Assembly: GCA_001179505.1 (NCBI GenBank)
Contig: CDMY01000308.1
Location: 71,740-124,438, forward strand
Reading direction: 5' to 3'
Length of the DNA: 52,699 nucleotides
Source of the DNA: Vitrella brassicaformis
Lineage: Eukaryota > Sar > Vitrellaceae
Below the pieces are notes generated by a model. It searched no databases. It was not told where the DNA came from and saw only the letters and a list, made by a program, of their open reading frames with translations. The position numbers were made by a program, and so were the translations under genes. This document shows, piece after piece, positions 12,329 through 22,727 of this stretch. How positions within the stretch are numbered: position 1 is the first letter of the stretch; each line of letters starts with the position of its first letter.

Positions 12329-12504
12329 GATACTGAGATGAGGACCGGCGAGATGAGCTGATCTGCGGCATTGGTGAGTGAGAGAGTGAGGCTGACAGTG
12401 ATGCTTCTGTCAGACTGTCTTGTGTGTGTGTTTGTGTGTCGTGTTGCAGGCTTCTCGTGCAGATTTTGGTACTTCTGACTGTCTGTCTGTCGGTTGGTTG
12501 ATTG
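12329..12504. promoter_or_regulatory. Divergent intergenic region between pseudouridine synthase and SLC25A38
   Basis: Only 176 bases separate the two start codons. The spacer has GAGTGAGAGAGTGAGGCTGA-like purine runs and a TG-rich tract ending in CAG, which may be a 5' UTR intron of the carrier. No named motif recognised. Confidence 0.4.
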
Positions 12505-13830
12505 ATGTCCAATCCTCGCGAGGAGGTGCAGAAGCTGAAATGGCAGGCGGCAGCCATCAGCGGCGCATGTGCAGGTACGTCACTCCCCCCCCCCCCNNNN
12601 NNNNNNNNNNNNNNNNNNNNNNNNNNNNNNNNNNNNNNNNNNNNNNNNNNNNNNNNNNNNNNNNNNNNNNNNNNNNNNNNNNNNNNNNNNNNNNNNNNNN
12701 NNNNNNNNNNNNNNNNNNNNNNNNNNNNNNNNNNNNNNNNNNNNNNNNNNNNNNNNNNNNNNNNNNNNNNNNNNNNNNNNNNNNNNNNNNNNNNNNNNNN
12801 NNNNNNNNNNNNNNNNNNNNNNNNNNNNNNNNNNNNNNNNNNNNNNNNNNNNNNNNNNNNNNNNNNNNNNNNNNNNNNNNNNNNNNNNNNNNNNNNGTAC
12901 GTCACTCCCCCCCCCCCCACACACACACACAGATCAATCTGGGAGTCCATCTGAGTGCCTCACTCATTGGCTGCGTTCTCTCTCACTCACTCCCTCATTC
13001 ATTCAGGGATTGTGGGCAGCGTGCTTCTGCAGCCACTGGACCTGATCAAAACAAGACAGGTGGGTGCAAAATACATACACACGCACACTCACACTCACAC
13101 TCACACGGTGACCATTGCATGGTCGTGTGTATGTATGTATGTGTTTCCATCAATGTGGTCCTATCTGCAGCAACAGCCCAACAAGGCTCCCGAGGAGACC
13201 CGTTTCCTCCGCGTGGCCGCCCAGACACTCAAGGCAAACGGACTCAGGGGACTCTGGCGGGGAGTCGTCCCCACCGTGTAAGTATCCCCCCCTCTCATAC
13301 CCTTCTCTGTTGACACGTGAACATGCCTATGTGTGTGGTGGGGATTGTCAGGTTTCGTGTTGGGCCTGGCGCGGCGCTTTACTTCACCTGTCTGCACCTG
13401 CTGCAGACCAACTGCCCCGCAAAATGGTGAGGGTCGTCAGGGAAGGAGATTGACTGTGTGTGTCCATCCTTGCGGAGCATCCTTGCGGATGTGTGTGTGT
13501 GTGTGTGTGTGTAACATGGATGTTGATTGACCAGGCGCCAGAAGCCGCGGGAAGGTGTGCATATCGGCGACTATTTCAAGAGCACGTTCAAGAAGAAAGA
13601 GGAGAGGCGGAAAGAGGCACTGGGAAAAAAAGACCAGAACGGTACTCAGACACCACCCATATCCACCACGAGCACAGACACACCTACATAGGCGCCGTGT
13701 GTGTGTGTGCAGGTCTGTCTGAGGGGTTGGGTGTCAAGGGCGGTTGCCCCCACGCGCCTACACCACCACCAGCAATAGGTACTCCCACATGTGCACGTGA
13801 ATGTCAACGTGGATGTGTGTTTTCACGTGC

Positions 13831-13861
<31 letters not shown>

Positions 13862-15236
13862 GGAGCACCACCGAGCGGCGGCGCGACCCGTCAGAGGGCA
13901 CCCCCGCCAGCTGGTACAACCTGCTCGCAGGTGCCACGTCGAGGACCTTCTCAGCCACTGTCCTGTAAGCCACACGCTTCCGCGAATCTCAATAGAGAAG
14001 AGGACGTACATGCACAACTGTGTGGTATGCATCCGTGCAGGTCTCCTGTGGCTGTGGTCAAGACGCGCATGGAGAGCACGGTGGCCTACGGCGAGCAGGC
14101 CGCCGCCAGGGCGAAGGGCGTCACCATGAGAGGTCGGCACGCGCGCAGATGTCCATCCATCCATCCATCCGAGTGTGTGTCTGTCCATGATTCAGGTGTG
14201 TTTCTGTACATATGGCGTCACGAGGGCGTGTTGGGTTTCTACCGGGGTCTACTGCCCACATTGGCGCGTGACGTGCCGTACAGCTCCATCTACTACATGG
14301 TCTACCAGAAGATCAAACACACAATCGGACTCAACAACAAACACGAAAAGGGATATGTCGTCAAGTACGTGGCACCATGTATCTGCACACATGTGTGTGG
14401 GTGACATGTGTCAATGTCTTCCTCTGTGTGTGGGTGCAGGAACTTCGCGTGCAGTGCGTCGGCAGGTGCATTCGCCGCGTTTGTGACACACCCACCGGAC
14501 ATCGTCAGGACACGACTGCAGCTGCAAATGGCGGTATGGATGACACACACACGCACACACGCACACACTGCACAAACCCCATCTGCACACATACACACTT
14601 GTCTGTGTGCATGTGTGCAGATGCAGCCCCCCTCCCCCTCCCCCTCTCCCGCCCCCTCCCCTCCCCCCATGGCTGCCCCCGCTGCTGCTGCTGCTGCTGC
14701 TGCTGCGGGTGTTCCCGCTGCTGCGCCTGCTGGTCAGCCGGCCTGTGTGCACGTGTTTGGCGGTCGTGTGAAGCTGGGCAGGGCGCTCAGCGAGGCCTAC
14801 AGGATCGTCATGCAGGAGGGGGTCTGGGCTCTATTCAGAGGGTACGCCCATATGGAAGTGGATACGAGCATGTGATGTACCTGTGTTTGTGTGTGCGTGA
14901 GTGTGTGTGCAGGATAGAGTCGCGGTTGCTGAAGCGCACTTTGGCGGCCGCCCTGACCTGGTGAGTGAGACGATGGCATGGCTCTGCATGTCAATGTGTG
15001 TGTCTATGTGCAGGACGATATTCGATGAGATATCGAAGTTCGCCAACAAGTGCGTCACGATCGGCTCCACAATCCCATGTCAGCACCGCCAACACACACA
15101 TGATGCACATTTGCGGAGGCTCACGCCCTTCGTCCTTCTTTGCTTTGTGTGTGCAGACACGGTGACCAAGGCGCCCTCCCCCGCCCCCATCGTGTCCGCC
15201 GACGGACCGCTGTCACTCGCCAAAGACAAGTCATGA
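12505..15236 (+). CDS. SLC25A38: Mitochondrial glycine carrier, SLC25A38/Hem25 type
   Basis: Inner-membrane carrier that in animals and yeast imports glycine for the first step of heme synthesis. Fourteen exons join in phase to 450 residues (12505-12574, 13007-13059, 13171-13277, 13352-13426, 13535-13641, 13713-13778, 13859-13964, 14041-14132, 14196-14364, 14440-14533, 14621-14841, 14913-14960, 15014-15078, 15157-15236). The three repeats show PLDLIKTR, then PVAVVKTRMES and PPDIVRTR. The second lacks the usual acidic residue, which is a hallmark of SLC25A38 (PITVIKT in animals). Other family blocks: RGLWRGVVPTV, GFYRGLLPTLARDVPYS, ASAGAFAAFVTHPPD and RLLKRTLAAALTW. It is about 150 residues longer than the family because of a basic insert after repeat 1 (13535-13778) and a proline/alanine-rich loop in repeat 3 (14621-14730). 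Intron 1 holds the N gap. Confidence 0.9.
12575..12918. other. 300-N assembly gap flanked by identical sequence
   Basis: N covers 12597-12896. The 22 bases on the left (12575-12596) and the right (12897-12918) are identical: GTACGTCACT followed by twelve C. The left copy is the donor end of intron 1 of the carrier gene; the right copy continues into a normal intron and acceptor. The gap is thus probably an artefact of two contig ends stalled at one poly-C run. Confidence 0.9.
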
Positions 15237-15572
15237 CCACACAGAAGGCCGACAATCGCGTGTTTTGCTTTTGTGAGTTGCGCGTCTCGCTGAGGTTTCG
15301 CATTCAGTGCGTGCAGTGATTGACCGATTGCACTGCATGTAGAGAGACGGACGGATGCATCGATGGAGATGCGGCGGCTCACTTGTTGTGTGTATGATTT
15401 TTCAACTCTCTTTTCCTCGCCTTGTCTCGTCTCTTCTCGTCTTGTATAGCTGTTTCTGTGTGGGTGTGATGACTGTACATGCCGTCTGCATGCGTGTCTG
15501 TAACACTGTTTTGCTAGTGACGCACAAAAGAATATATCAGGGCTTAGGAGCACAACACAGCAAACACACGGG
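15237..15572. other. Convergent 3' region, no gene seen
   Basis: Between the ends of the carrier gene and the minus-strand gene. It contains T-rich stretches that could be 3' UTR but no AATAAA in a convincing position. Confidence 0.5.
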
Positions 15573-16457
15573 TCAGTGCTGCCCCCTCCCCCGCACAGAG
15601 AGGGATGGCTTGACCATGTAGACCTCCTTCAGTCTCTCCAGCTTCACCCACTGACGCACATAAGGGTCACCCATACTCTCGAGTGCGTCAAGAGTCACAT
15701 GCTCACCGCCACGCGGCCTCTGTCTGTCTCTCTCCCTGTCTCTGTCTCTGTCTCGTGGCTTTCCATCCTTTGGATCCGACCCCCCCTCCCCCCCATGTAG
15801 GTATATCCGCATAAAGGCCGAGTAGTCGCTTCCGCAGTCGACGAAAGTGGGCAACACTTGACCCTCACAAGCCATCGCTGTCGCAGCAGACACCGGCGGG
15901 CTCCCCGCCCTCTGCTGCATGTTCTTCAGCACACGGGCCTTCTGCCTGCACACAAAGCGCACAGACACACTCACATGAGTAAATGCATTCTCACCGTCTG
16001 AGTGGAGGGATCACCACACTGACTTGAAATGGTTTGCGAGTGCGGGAGAGGTCGATGGGAATGGGGCCTTCGGAGAGAGCTCGTCATGGTGCTCGTTGAC
16101 GTACCCCTGGGCGAAGGCCATCTCCAACTCGCCGTTCTCGTCCACGGGTGCCGCCGCAAAGAGGCTCTTGAAGTCATGCTTATCGGTTCGTGACTGAGTG
16201 TGCCTGCTGTCCTCTCGTCCGTCTTGTAGGCTGAATGTGAGAGATGGCCTGGCAGCAGCGGCAACAGGGCTCCTTGGCCGCCTCTGATGCGTCATCTTTC
16301 GGCGACAAGGTTTGTTGTCGAGACTGGGGGCCGATGGGGGGGTGAGAGGATCGCATCTGTTCAACCAACGAATCAAGCCACCCTGCCTTGAGCTCATCCG
16401 AGGAGTCGACGTGGTCGGCAATTCCATTGCTTCATACGACAGCAGCGCCGTTTCCAT
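15573..16457 (-). CDS. Hypothetical protein, 268 residues, two exons
   Basis: Not recognised. Exons 16020-16457 and 15573-15941 join in phase zero. Exon 1 starts ATG GAA and ends with a well-composed stretch (DKHDFKSLFAAAPVDENGEL then EMAFAQGYVNEHHDEL). Exon 2 begins KARVLKNMQQRAG and holds a run of alternating Arg/Asp (RDRDRDRERDRQR) encoded by a CTGTCTCT-type microsatellite, then HVTLDALESMGDPYVRQWVK. In the first half of exon 1 a second frame is equally protein-like (DELKAGWLDSLVEQM..), so an undetected frameshift or a different first exon is possible. Head-to-head with the ankyrin gene at 162 bases. Confidence 0.5.
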
Positions 16458-16619
16458 TGGTCACCGTGGCCAAGAGGACATTGTCGGCTACCTCACCGGT
16501 GTGAGGATTCGAGAGGACATGGGTGGCTGAGATCTAACCACCCCATCGGAACACGCAATCAGACCGTGGTTTCCATAACATGACGTCCAACTTGACTGCA
16601 GCTGCAGGTGATTGATGCG

Positions 16620-18490
16620 ATGGGGGGCAGCTGTTCGGTTTGGTCAGATGTCAGCTGCCTGCGGCTCGAGGACATCGAAATCGTGCATGAGTACGAAACC
16701 ACTGAGGCGACCCGGCGGCTGACTGAGGGAATTGTCCGTCGCACCTTCACTTACCAGCAGCAAGTCACGGAACTCATCCAACGGCAAGAGGCCGACGCGG
16801 ATCATGTGCTCATGCTGCGTGTGCATGGTCTCGAACCGGACAATATAGCGTGCCCCTGGCCGTATCGGCTTCTGGCGCTTGTCATCGAGAACCTGAGCGA
16901 CCACACAGTGCCGACCATGGGAGCCCTGTGCAGCGAATCGGATTGGCGTGTACGTCGTGTTTGTTTCCCTCCCTGGCCGTCTCGTCAGCTGGAGGCGGCC
17001 ATAATGAACGCTCTGGTTAGCAGCAGAGAGGCACATGCGAACTTACAGACATCATCCTGCTGTCTCTCTGTCTCTCTGTCTGTCTGTCTCTCTGTCTGTG
17101 TCTTTCTGTACGTCAGATCGACGGCGGGGCCAACATCGACAGCGTTGCCACCGGGGACGACGACACGCCACTTCGTGTGGCCATTCGTGGGGTCAACCAG
17201 AGTGCCTTGAGAGTCCTTCTGGTGCGCAACGCTGCGGTGCATAGTCCTTATGGCCCCTTTGTCTTGGACCTGCCCGTGCCCCGCAGCGGCGAGCATCGTG
17301 ACAATCCAGTGTGCCGCGACTACGAAAAAGGGCTCTTGTCGATCTATCGGCTGCTTATCCAGCATGATGCCACACTTGCAACCGAACAAGACCAGCAGCG
17401 CTGCAATCTGGTTCGAGCAGCCAAATACGAGCACGGGCACTATTCCCAGGCCTTCATCGATGAGTACATAGACTTGCTGGCGGCAAACGGGGCTGATGTG
17501 AAAGCACAGAACAGCAATGGGTTGACGCCTCTGCACAATGCGGCATCGCTCGGCTCCACCTGTATGGTCGCCTCCCTGGGCCGCCATCTGACCGCTGCGG
17601 ACGTCAACAGTGGGACCCGAGGCGATCCCAACAAGACGCCCCTAGCTTTAGCCGCAAGTGGCCTCGAATCAGCGATTTGGACATCGGAGAACGACACAGA
17701 AAATCAAGAACAAAAGGACAAAGCGCTCAGCGAGATTCCCCGCTTCTGGGCGACGATCCGCGCGTTGCTGAGAATGGGGGCCGACATCGACCGCATGCCC
17801 ACAAACACCACTGACCAGATCGGTCGTCAACAGCTGGTGCTGCCCGACTACATGATCGTCCTGAACGAGTTGCCCACTGCGGCGATGTCAGCTGTCAATG
17901 CGGCCCTGCGACCTCAACGCAGCCTCGCTGCCTTCCTCATGAAATCCCTCCCCACCCTGCTCGCCCACCTGCAGTGTCTCTCTGGCGCCTCTGTGGCCAT
18001 CCCGCCTCCTATCCCCGCCTCCCATGGATATGGCCCACTCGAGGGAGAGGCCATTGGCTGGAAGATCGCCGCCATGTGCTTCGACTGGGATGCTGCTGCC
18101 ACGATGATCAGTCATACTCTGCCATTCCGCAACAGCACCGTCGCTCGTCGCGTGACGGCCGCAGCGGATCACTTTGTCAAGTCGGCTGTCTTCGAGGCCA
18201 GCTGCAACAAGGAGGTGGTGGGCAGGACGACTAATGTCGGCGGCGAAACGGTGCGTGTCCCGCTGCAGTGCTTCGCCATCACGGCTGACAGCCGCCCGAA
18301 TGAGGTCGTGCACACGCATGGCCGTCTAGGGCTGCGTGAGGTGGTGCACAGGGCCCGGCTGGACGAGGCGGCCCGGTATGACCTGGTGGGCGTAGTCAAG
18401 GGCTTCAATGAGCATTTGGGCATTGACGACTGCCAGCTGTCGTGGCGCATCGACGATAGGGGGCAGTGGGTGTCGCTCGAGATCGACTGA
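16620..18490 (+). CDS. Ankyrin-repeat protein, 576 residues
   Basis: Three exons join in phase: 16620-16949, 16989-17015 and 17117-18490. Residues 1-110 are a unique N-terminal region rich in charged residues. Ankyrin-type helices follow: EAAIMNALIDGGANIDS with TPLRVAIRG and ALRVLLVRNAA (about 112-155), YIDLLAANGADVKAQNSNG with LTPLHNAASLGS (about 235-265), and TIRALLRMGADIDRM. These repeats normally bind proteins. The C-terminal third (from about residue 350) is not ankyrin and is not recognised; it contains RVTAAADHFVKSAVFEASCN and ends in a polar SWRIDDRGQW stretch. The start was set at ATG 16620 because it opens the phase-consistent frame. A splice acceptor-like GCTGCAG sits 12 bases upstream, so an extra 5' exon is possible. 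Function unknown. Confidence 0.75.
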
Positions 18491-18864
18491 GCGGCTGCTG
18501 AAGTGGAGAGGGATATTAGACAGATTGGCCGAGTGATTTGTGAGGTGTAGTCGATCAGGACTGAGCTGCTTTAGCAAGCTGCAGAGAGACAGCTTGGTGA
18601 ATCTCATGACTGCGAGCCATATGTCAGTGGCAGACACTTCAATACGTCTGCGTGTGTACGAATGCCGTGACCTGTCTCGAGTGAGCCTCATCGGCTCACA
18701 GTGAAGTAGTTCACACACACAATGGTACACACACGCACAGGTGAGAAGGTAGACAAGCAGAGACAGACGTGTTGAGTGCGTGGCCACAACACAAACGCCA
18801 TACACATACACCCACAGAGGCAGCACGGGCATATGTGTGTGTCGTTCCTTTGTGTGTGTTGCAG

Positions 18865-18943
18865 GTACGGTCATCGCCCGGGTGAGAGCAGCCACCGCCC
18901 CGAGTTGGCCTGGGTCTATGTCGGCAGCCACAACCTCAGCAAA
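18865..18943 (+). pseudogene. Orphan exon resembling the second HKN motif of TDP1
   Basis: A 79-base block between a TG-rich acceptor (GTTGCAG) and a GT donor encodes RPELAWVYVGSHNLSK. This matches the region around the second catalytic asparagine of tyrosyl-DNA phosphodiesterase 1 (human: iAWFLVTSANLSKA). No other TDP1 exon is visible nearby; a full TDP1 N-terminal half starts at 51822 in this window. Best read as a relic of a duplicated or retroposed TDP1 segment. It could also be an exon of a gene whose other parts I missed. Confidence 0.5.
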
Positions 18944-18989
18944 GTCAGTGAGCCAACAGACAAACAACCAGTACTGTGTGGTCTCTCTC

Positions 18990-19310
18990 GCACCATCCTC
19001 ATGTAACCGAATACACGACGTGTAATCAACACGTCCATGTGCATGTGCATGTCCATGTACCCAGCCGGATCGGGTGCATGTCGTATGTGCTTACAGTCGG
19101 GTCGATCGGGTGTTGTGTTGTGTTGTGTGTGATACTAGGTGCACACATCATACACGCGGCTATGCACATCTCATTGGCCGCTTTTTTATGACTGACTCGG
19201 TCATCGGAAGGCCTTACTTGGGTGCATACAGACATTTCTTAGAGGCAAGTGATGAGGTGGCTGGAAGATGGGATATGAGGGCGCACCGGTGTTGTAGCTG
19301 CCTTAGATAG
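18990..19310. repeat. Dispersed repeat, copy A
   Basis: Shares a diverged block with 29018-29260, starting ATGTAACCG..ACGACGTGTAAT and including later matches GGCCGCTT and CAGAGACATTT/CAGACATTT in the same order. No coding capacity. A short tandem GTGCAT/GTCCAT run lies at 19036-19058. The neighbouring 19311-19885 holds no gene that I can support, only microsatellites (ATCC, GTCT). Confidence 0.45.
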
Positions 19311-19885
19311 ATGCGGGGATCAAGGTGTCAGCTTGGTGTCTCTCGTGATGTGGGAGTGGCAGGGGGAGGGGAGGGGTGAGGTATGGGTGGCAGCCAGCTC
19401 AGTATGTCTGCGTGGCGTCTGAGTGATGACATTGATGCGATTCCAAGGGAAAGCAGCGATTGGAGATGCAACAACAACAAAAAGTGTCTATCATCTGTCC
19501 ATCCATCCATCCATCAACGCAGGCAGGCCAGGCAGCAGCAAACGACCCACGCACCACACCACACAAGAGTGCATGCAGTGAAGTGAGTGCCCGATGGCCG
19601 CCATGGGAGTCGTGCTGGTGGCCATCAGGCACTCATCTCTCATGCGCCTGTCTGTCTGTCTGTCTGTCTACGCACCCCATATATTTACACACACCCAGCC
19701 GAAGTGGTCAATTTCCCACCCAGCCGCCTCAAACACACCGCAGCTAGCCATCGCTATCCCTCTATGAGACCTGCTTATAGAATCAACCGCCGCCCGAAAA
19801 CATAGCCAATCTGACCATAGACACAGATAGACAGGCAGCTGCATCAACGCAGACCCTGTGGTGGGTTTCGGTGTGTCGCACCTGT

Positions 19886-22238
19886 CTACTGTGAGCCACG
19901 GGAGGCTGTCAATGTGATTAGGCCCCCCACCGGCCAATCATCCGCCCAGCTCTCCACCGTCACGGGGAAGTGTCCGATCGTCGAGCCGTCGGGGAAGACG
20001 GCACGGATGGACGCGCGAGCTGGGTCTGATGCTCCGGCTGAGAGGCTCACAGACTGCGGCCCGGGGACGTGGTCGAACAGGGCCGACAGGAGGGCGGGGG
20101 TGAAGGCGGCACGAATGCGGTTGCCAGCACCCTCCGCAGACACTGAACACGCACACACGAGACGGCAGTGAGAAAGAGATATGGATCGCATCTTTGTCTT
20201 TGCTCACCCTGATAGACGTAGAAGCACAGCTTGTCTATCCTCGGCAGATTAGTGCGATTGACAGCAGCTACCATCTCCTCAGTCCCCAGCTCATCTAGAG
20301 CCCCCTCGCTCAGCCAAATCATCACCTTCCGCACCTCCCTCCCGCCGCCCAGAACTCCCAACACGCCCAGCGCATCAACAGACAACCTCCTGGTGACGAC
20401 CTCGGCCACCTGGTTGGCCATCTTGTCAGCCAGGAGATGACCGACACTCGCACACAGCCAGCCACAGATCCACAGCTGACCCGCTCTCGGGAATCGCTGC
20501 AGGTGCTCGATGATGGTGGGGTGCGGCAAGGGTGTGTGGGGTGGAGGCGGTGGGTCGATGTGGCCCCGCACAGACACCTTCTCAGCGCGATCGAATGAGA
20601 GGCTGGATGCGACGTCGACGGCCGCGTCGCTGGGGCTGTCGATAGGGTGGGTGAGGTCGTGCTGAGTGATGGCGTAGACCACACATCTCGCCCGCCGCGC
20701 GAGCTGGTGCATGATGGCCTTGAAGAGGGGGGAAGGATTGGGGGGGAAATCGTCGCTGTAGAACAGGGACAACTCGAAGTGCTGGACGAAAGGCGAGCTG
20801 CTGAATGCGACTTGGGCGTCGGGTCGGCAGCATGCCCTGCGGAGCGACTCGACCGACTCCACGAGGGGAAGGATGCTGCCGTCGATGGAGCGAATCTCCA
20901 TCCACAGGGTGAGCCGGGTGAGTGTCTGGCGGCATCCACGCGACCACAGCGCTGCCTGAAACGGACACACGAGTGAGAGGCCATGAGAGAACAACACACC
21001 CGTCATCCTTCCCATGTGTTGGTAGGTCACCTGCAGTCGGTCCACCGCTGCACGAGCAGCGTCAGGACTGCCGCGAAGGACGACGGTGCCGATGCGTTCC
21101 AGATGTCCCAGAGGCCCCGGCTGCCCGGCCGCTGCCACCGGCATGTACTCAAACACACCCGCCCACTCGTCAGCCTCAAATTCCCCATCCACATGCCGCA
21201 GCGAACGAGACGAGCCGACGAACTGTCCCACATCACTCGCATCCCACCCCTGCTGGGCAAGGCGCTCGAATGACGGCATCAGCCAGCCCCTGTTGGCCAG
21301 GCCGGAATGAGCGAGAGTGACGCCACTGACAGTCTCGAGGGCGCCAAGGGAGGGGGGCGGCTGCACGATGGACGGGAGGGGCGGGTCACGTCGCTGCAGT
21401 GACTGCATCTCCCTCCTGGTCAGCTGGGCGCCCTCCAACGTGATTGTCCTCAGCGTGCTGCCCTGCATGTTGGCTGCCCGCCGGCCGGCAACGTGCCCCT
21501 CGATCGTCTTGATGAAGACATCAAAGCACCAGCAAACGGCGCCCATGGGATAGCGCAAGACGATAGCTGTCAGCCGTGTGAGCCGGGCCGCCCATTTGGT
21601 GACCAGATCTAGAGGGACTCGCTGCCAGATGCGCCGCTCCGCGCTGTCGGATGAGCTTATGATGAGGTTGCGGTGCTTCGGCAATGAGTGCTGCGAGGTG
21701 TTGTCCGACAGCTGGACGAGTAGACAGAGGGGGAGGAAGGCCGTGATGCAGGTGAGCAGGCCAGGCTGCACAAGATGAAGACAAAGAGCGACAGTGAGCC
21801 ATCATCTCTCCATTGCGTCTGCCGTGATTTCCTCACCGTGTCTGATATCTGCTGCCTCAGTTCCCTCTCCCTCTCCTCCCTCTGTGCCTGTCGCCCCTCC
21901 TCATCGCTCGCAGCAGCAGAAGATGACGGCTCGGTGGCGGCCTCGCGTGGCCTGCAACGACACGCACATACAGTGGACGATGATCCAGCACACATTAAAG
22001 GCACGGCGTCCATCCATCGTGCAGCAATGCAGCCCCACCTGACGGCCGTCATCGGCAGCAGCAGCAGCAGCAGCAGCGTCAGACATGACTGTCCGTCACC
22101 CAATGAAGCAAGCACCAGACATCGCTGTGGATGAAGCGCCTGAAACACGCCAAGCAGTGAATGTGGTGCTATTGTCGGCCGAGCTGTCGGCGCGTTGCTG
22201 TTCGTCTTTGCTTCGCGGCACTCACTCGTGTCGTTCAT
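19886..22238 (-). CDS. Hypothetical protein, 684 residues
   Basis: Not recognised. Five exons join in phase: 22039-22238, 21837-21951, 21031-21765, 20208-20955, 19886-20142. The N-terminal exon has a leucine run that could be a signal anchor (TLLLLLLLPMTAV), followed by an acidic, Arg/Glu-rich probable coiled coil (DEEGRQAQREERERELRQQ). The large middle exons look like a leucine-containing repeat protein: regular LRTITLEGAQL, LGHLERIGTVVLRGS, LTRLTLWMEIRSIDGS blocks at roughly even spacing suggest a degenerate LRR fold similar in style to the F-box-like proteins at 32587 and 37991. The C-terminal exon is compact (PDGSTIGHFPVTVESWADDW). It could start internally instead: an ATG at 22086 opens another frame (MSDAAAAAAA) that does not splice in phase. 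Head-to-head with the Josephin-like gene. Confidence 0.7.
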
Positions 22239-22727
22239 CGTTCATCGATTTATCATCGATGTTTCGATGGAATGCCTTGCATCCCGATCAGCGAGCCACG
22301 AAAAGGGCAACATCGAAGTGAATAAGCTCATCATACGGGTCGAGCTCTTTGAGCTCGCATCCCCAGGGCACGCAGTGGGCGCGCTGGCGGTGCGTCGTGA
22401 AGTGGACCTTCTTCTGCTTCGCTCAAAGATATCGGCTCTGCTGTGTTGTCTCATCTTCCTTTTGCCCTTCAATTCGGGGGATTCGAAGGTGGGAGGCAGG
22501 GCAAGGGCGGGAAGCACAAGGGAGGCAGGGAGTGATGCATGCAAGAATGCTTCGATGCATTGCTGTCCTTTCACAGGCATTTGGCGTGAGCCGTTGCCGT
22601 TTCATCACCGCCTGCAGGCCGCCAGACAGGCTCAGCCGGGTGCGAGAGGAACACATGAGAGCAAGCCATCATGTAGGCAGCTTTCTCCTGTATCCTGCCT
22701 TTCTGGGTGTGCTGCTTTACAGACCCT

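Noticed and set aside
12420-13313. ORFs spanning the N gap
   Set aside because: They consist largely of undefined residues and only exist because N is read as open.
20322-20999. Minus-strand ORF of 225 codons inside the 684-residue gene, in another frame
   Set aside because: Serine/proline/arginine-rich shadow typical of GC-rich coding DNA. The alternative frame splices in phase on both sides.
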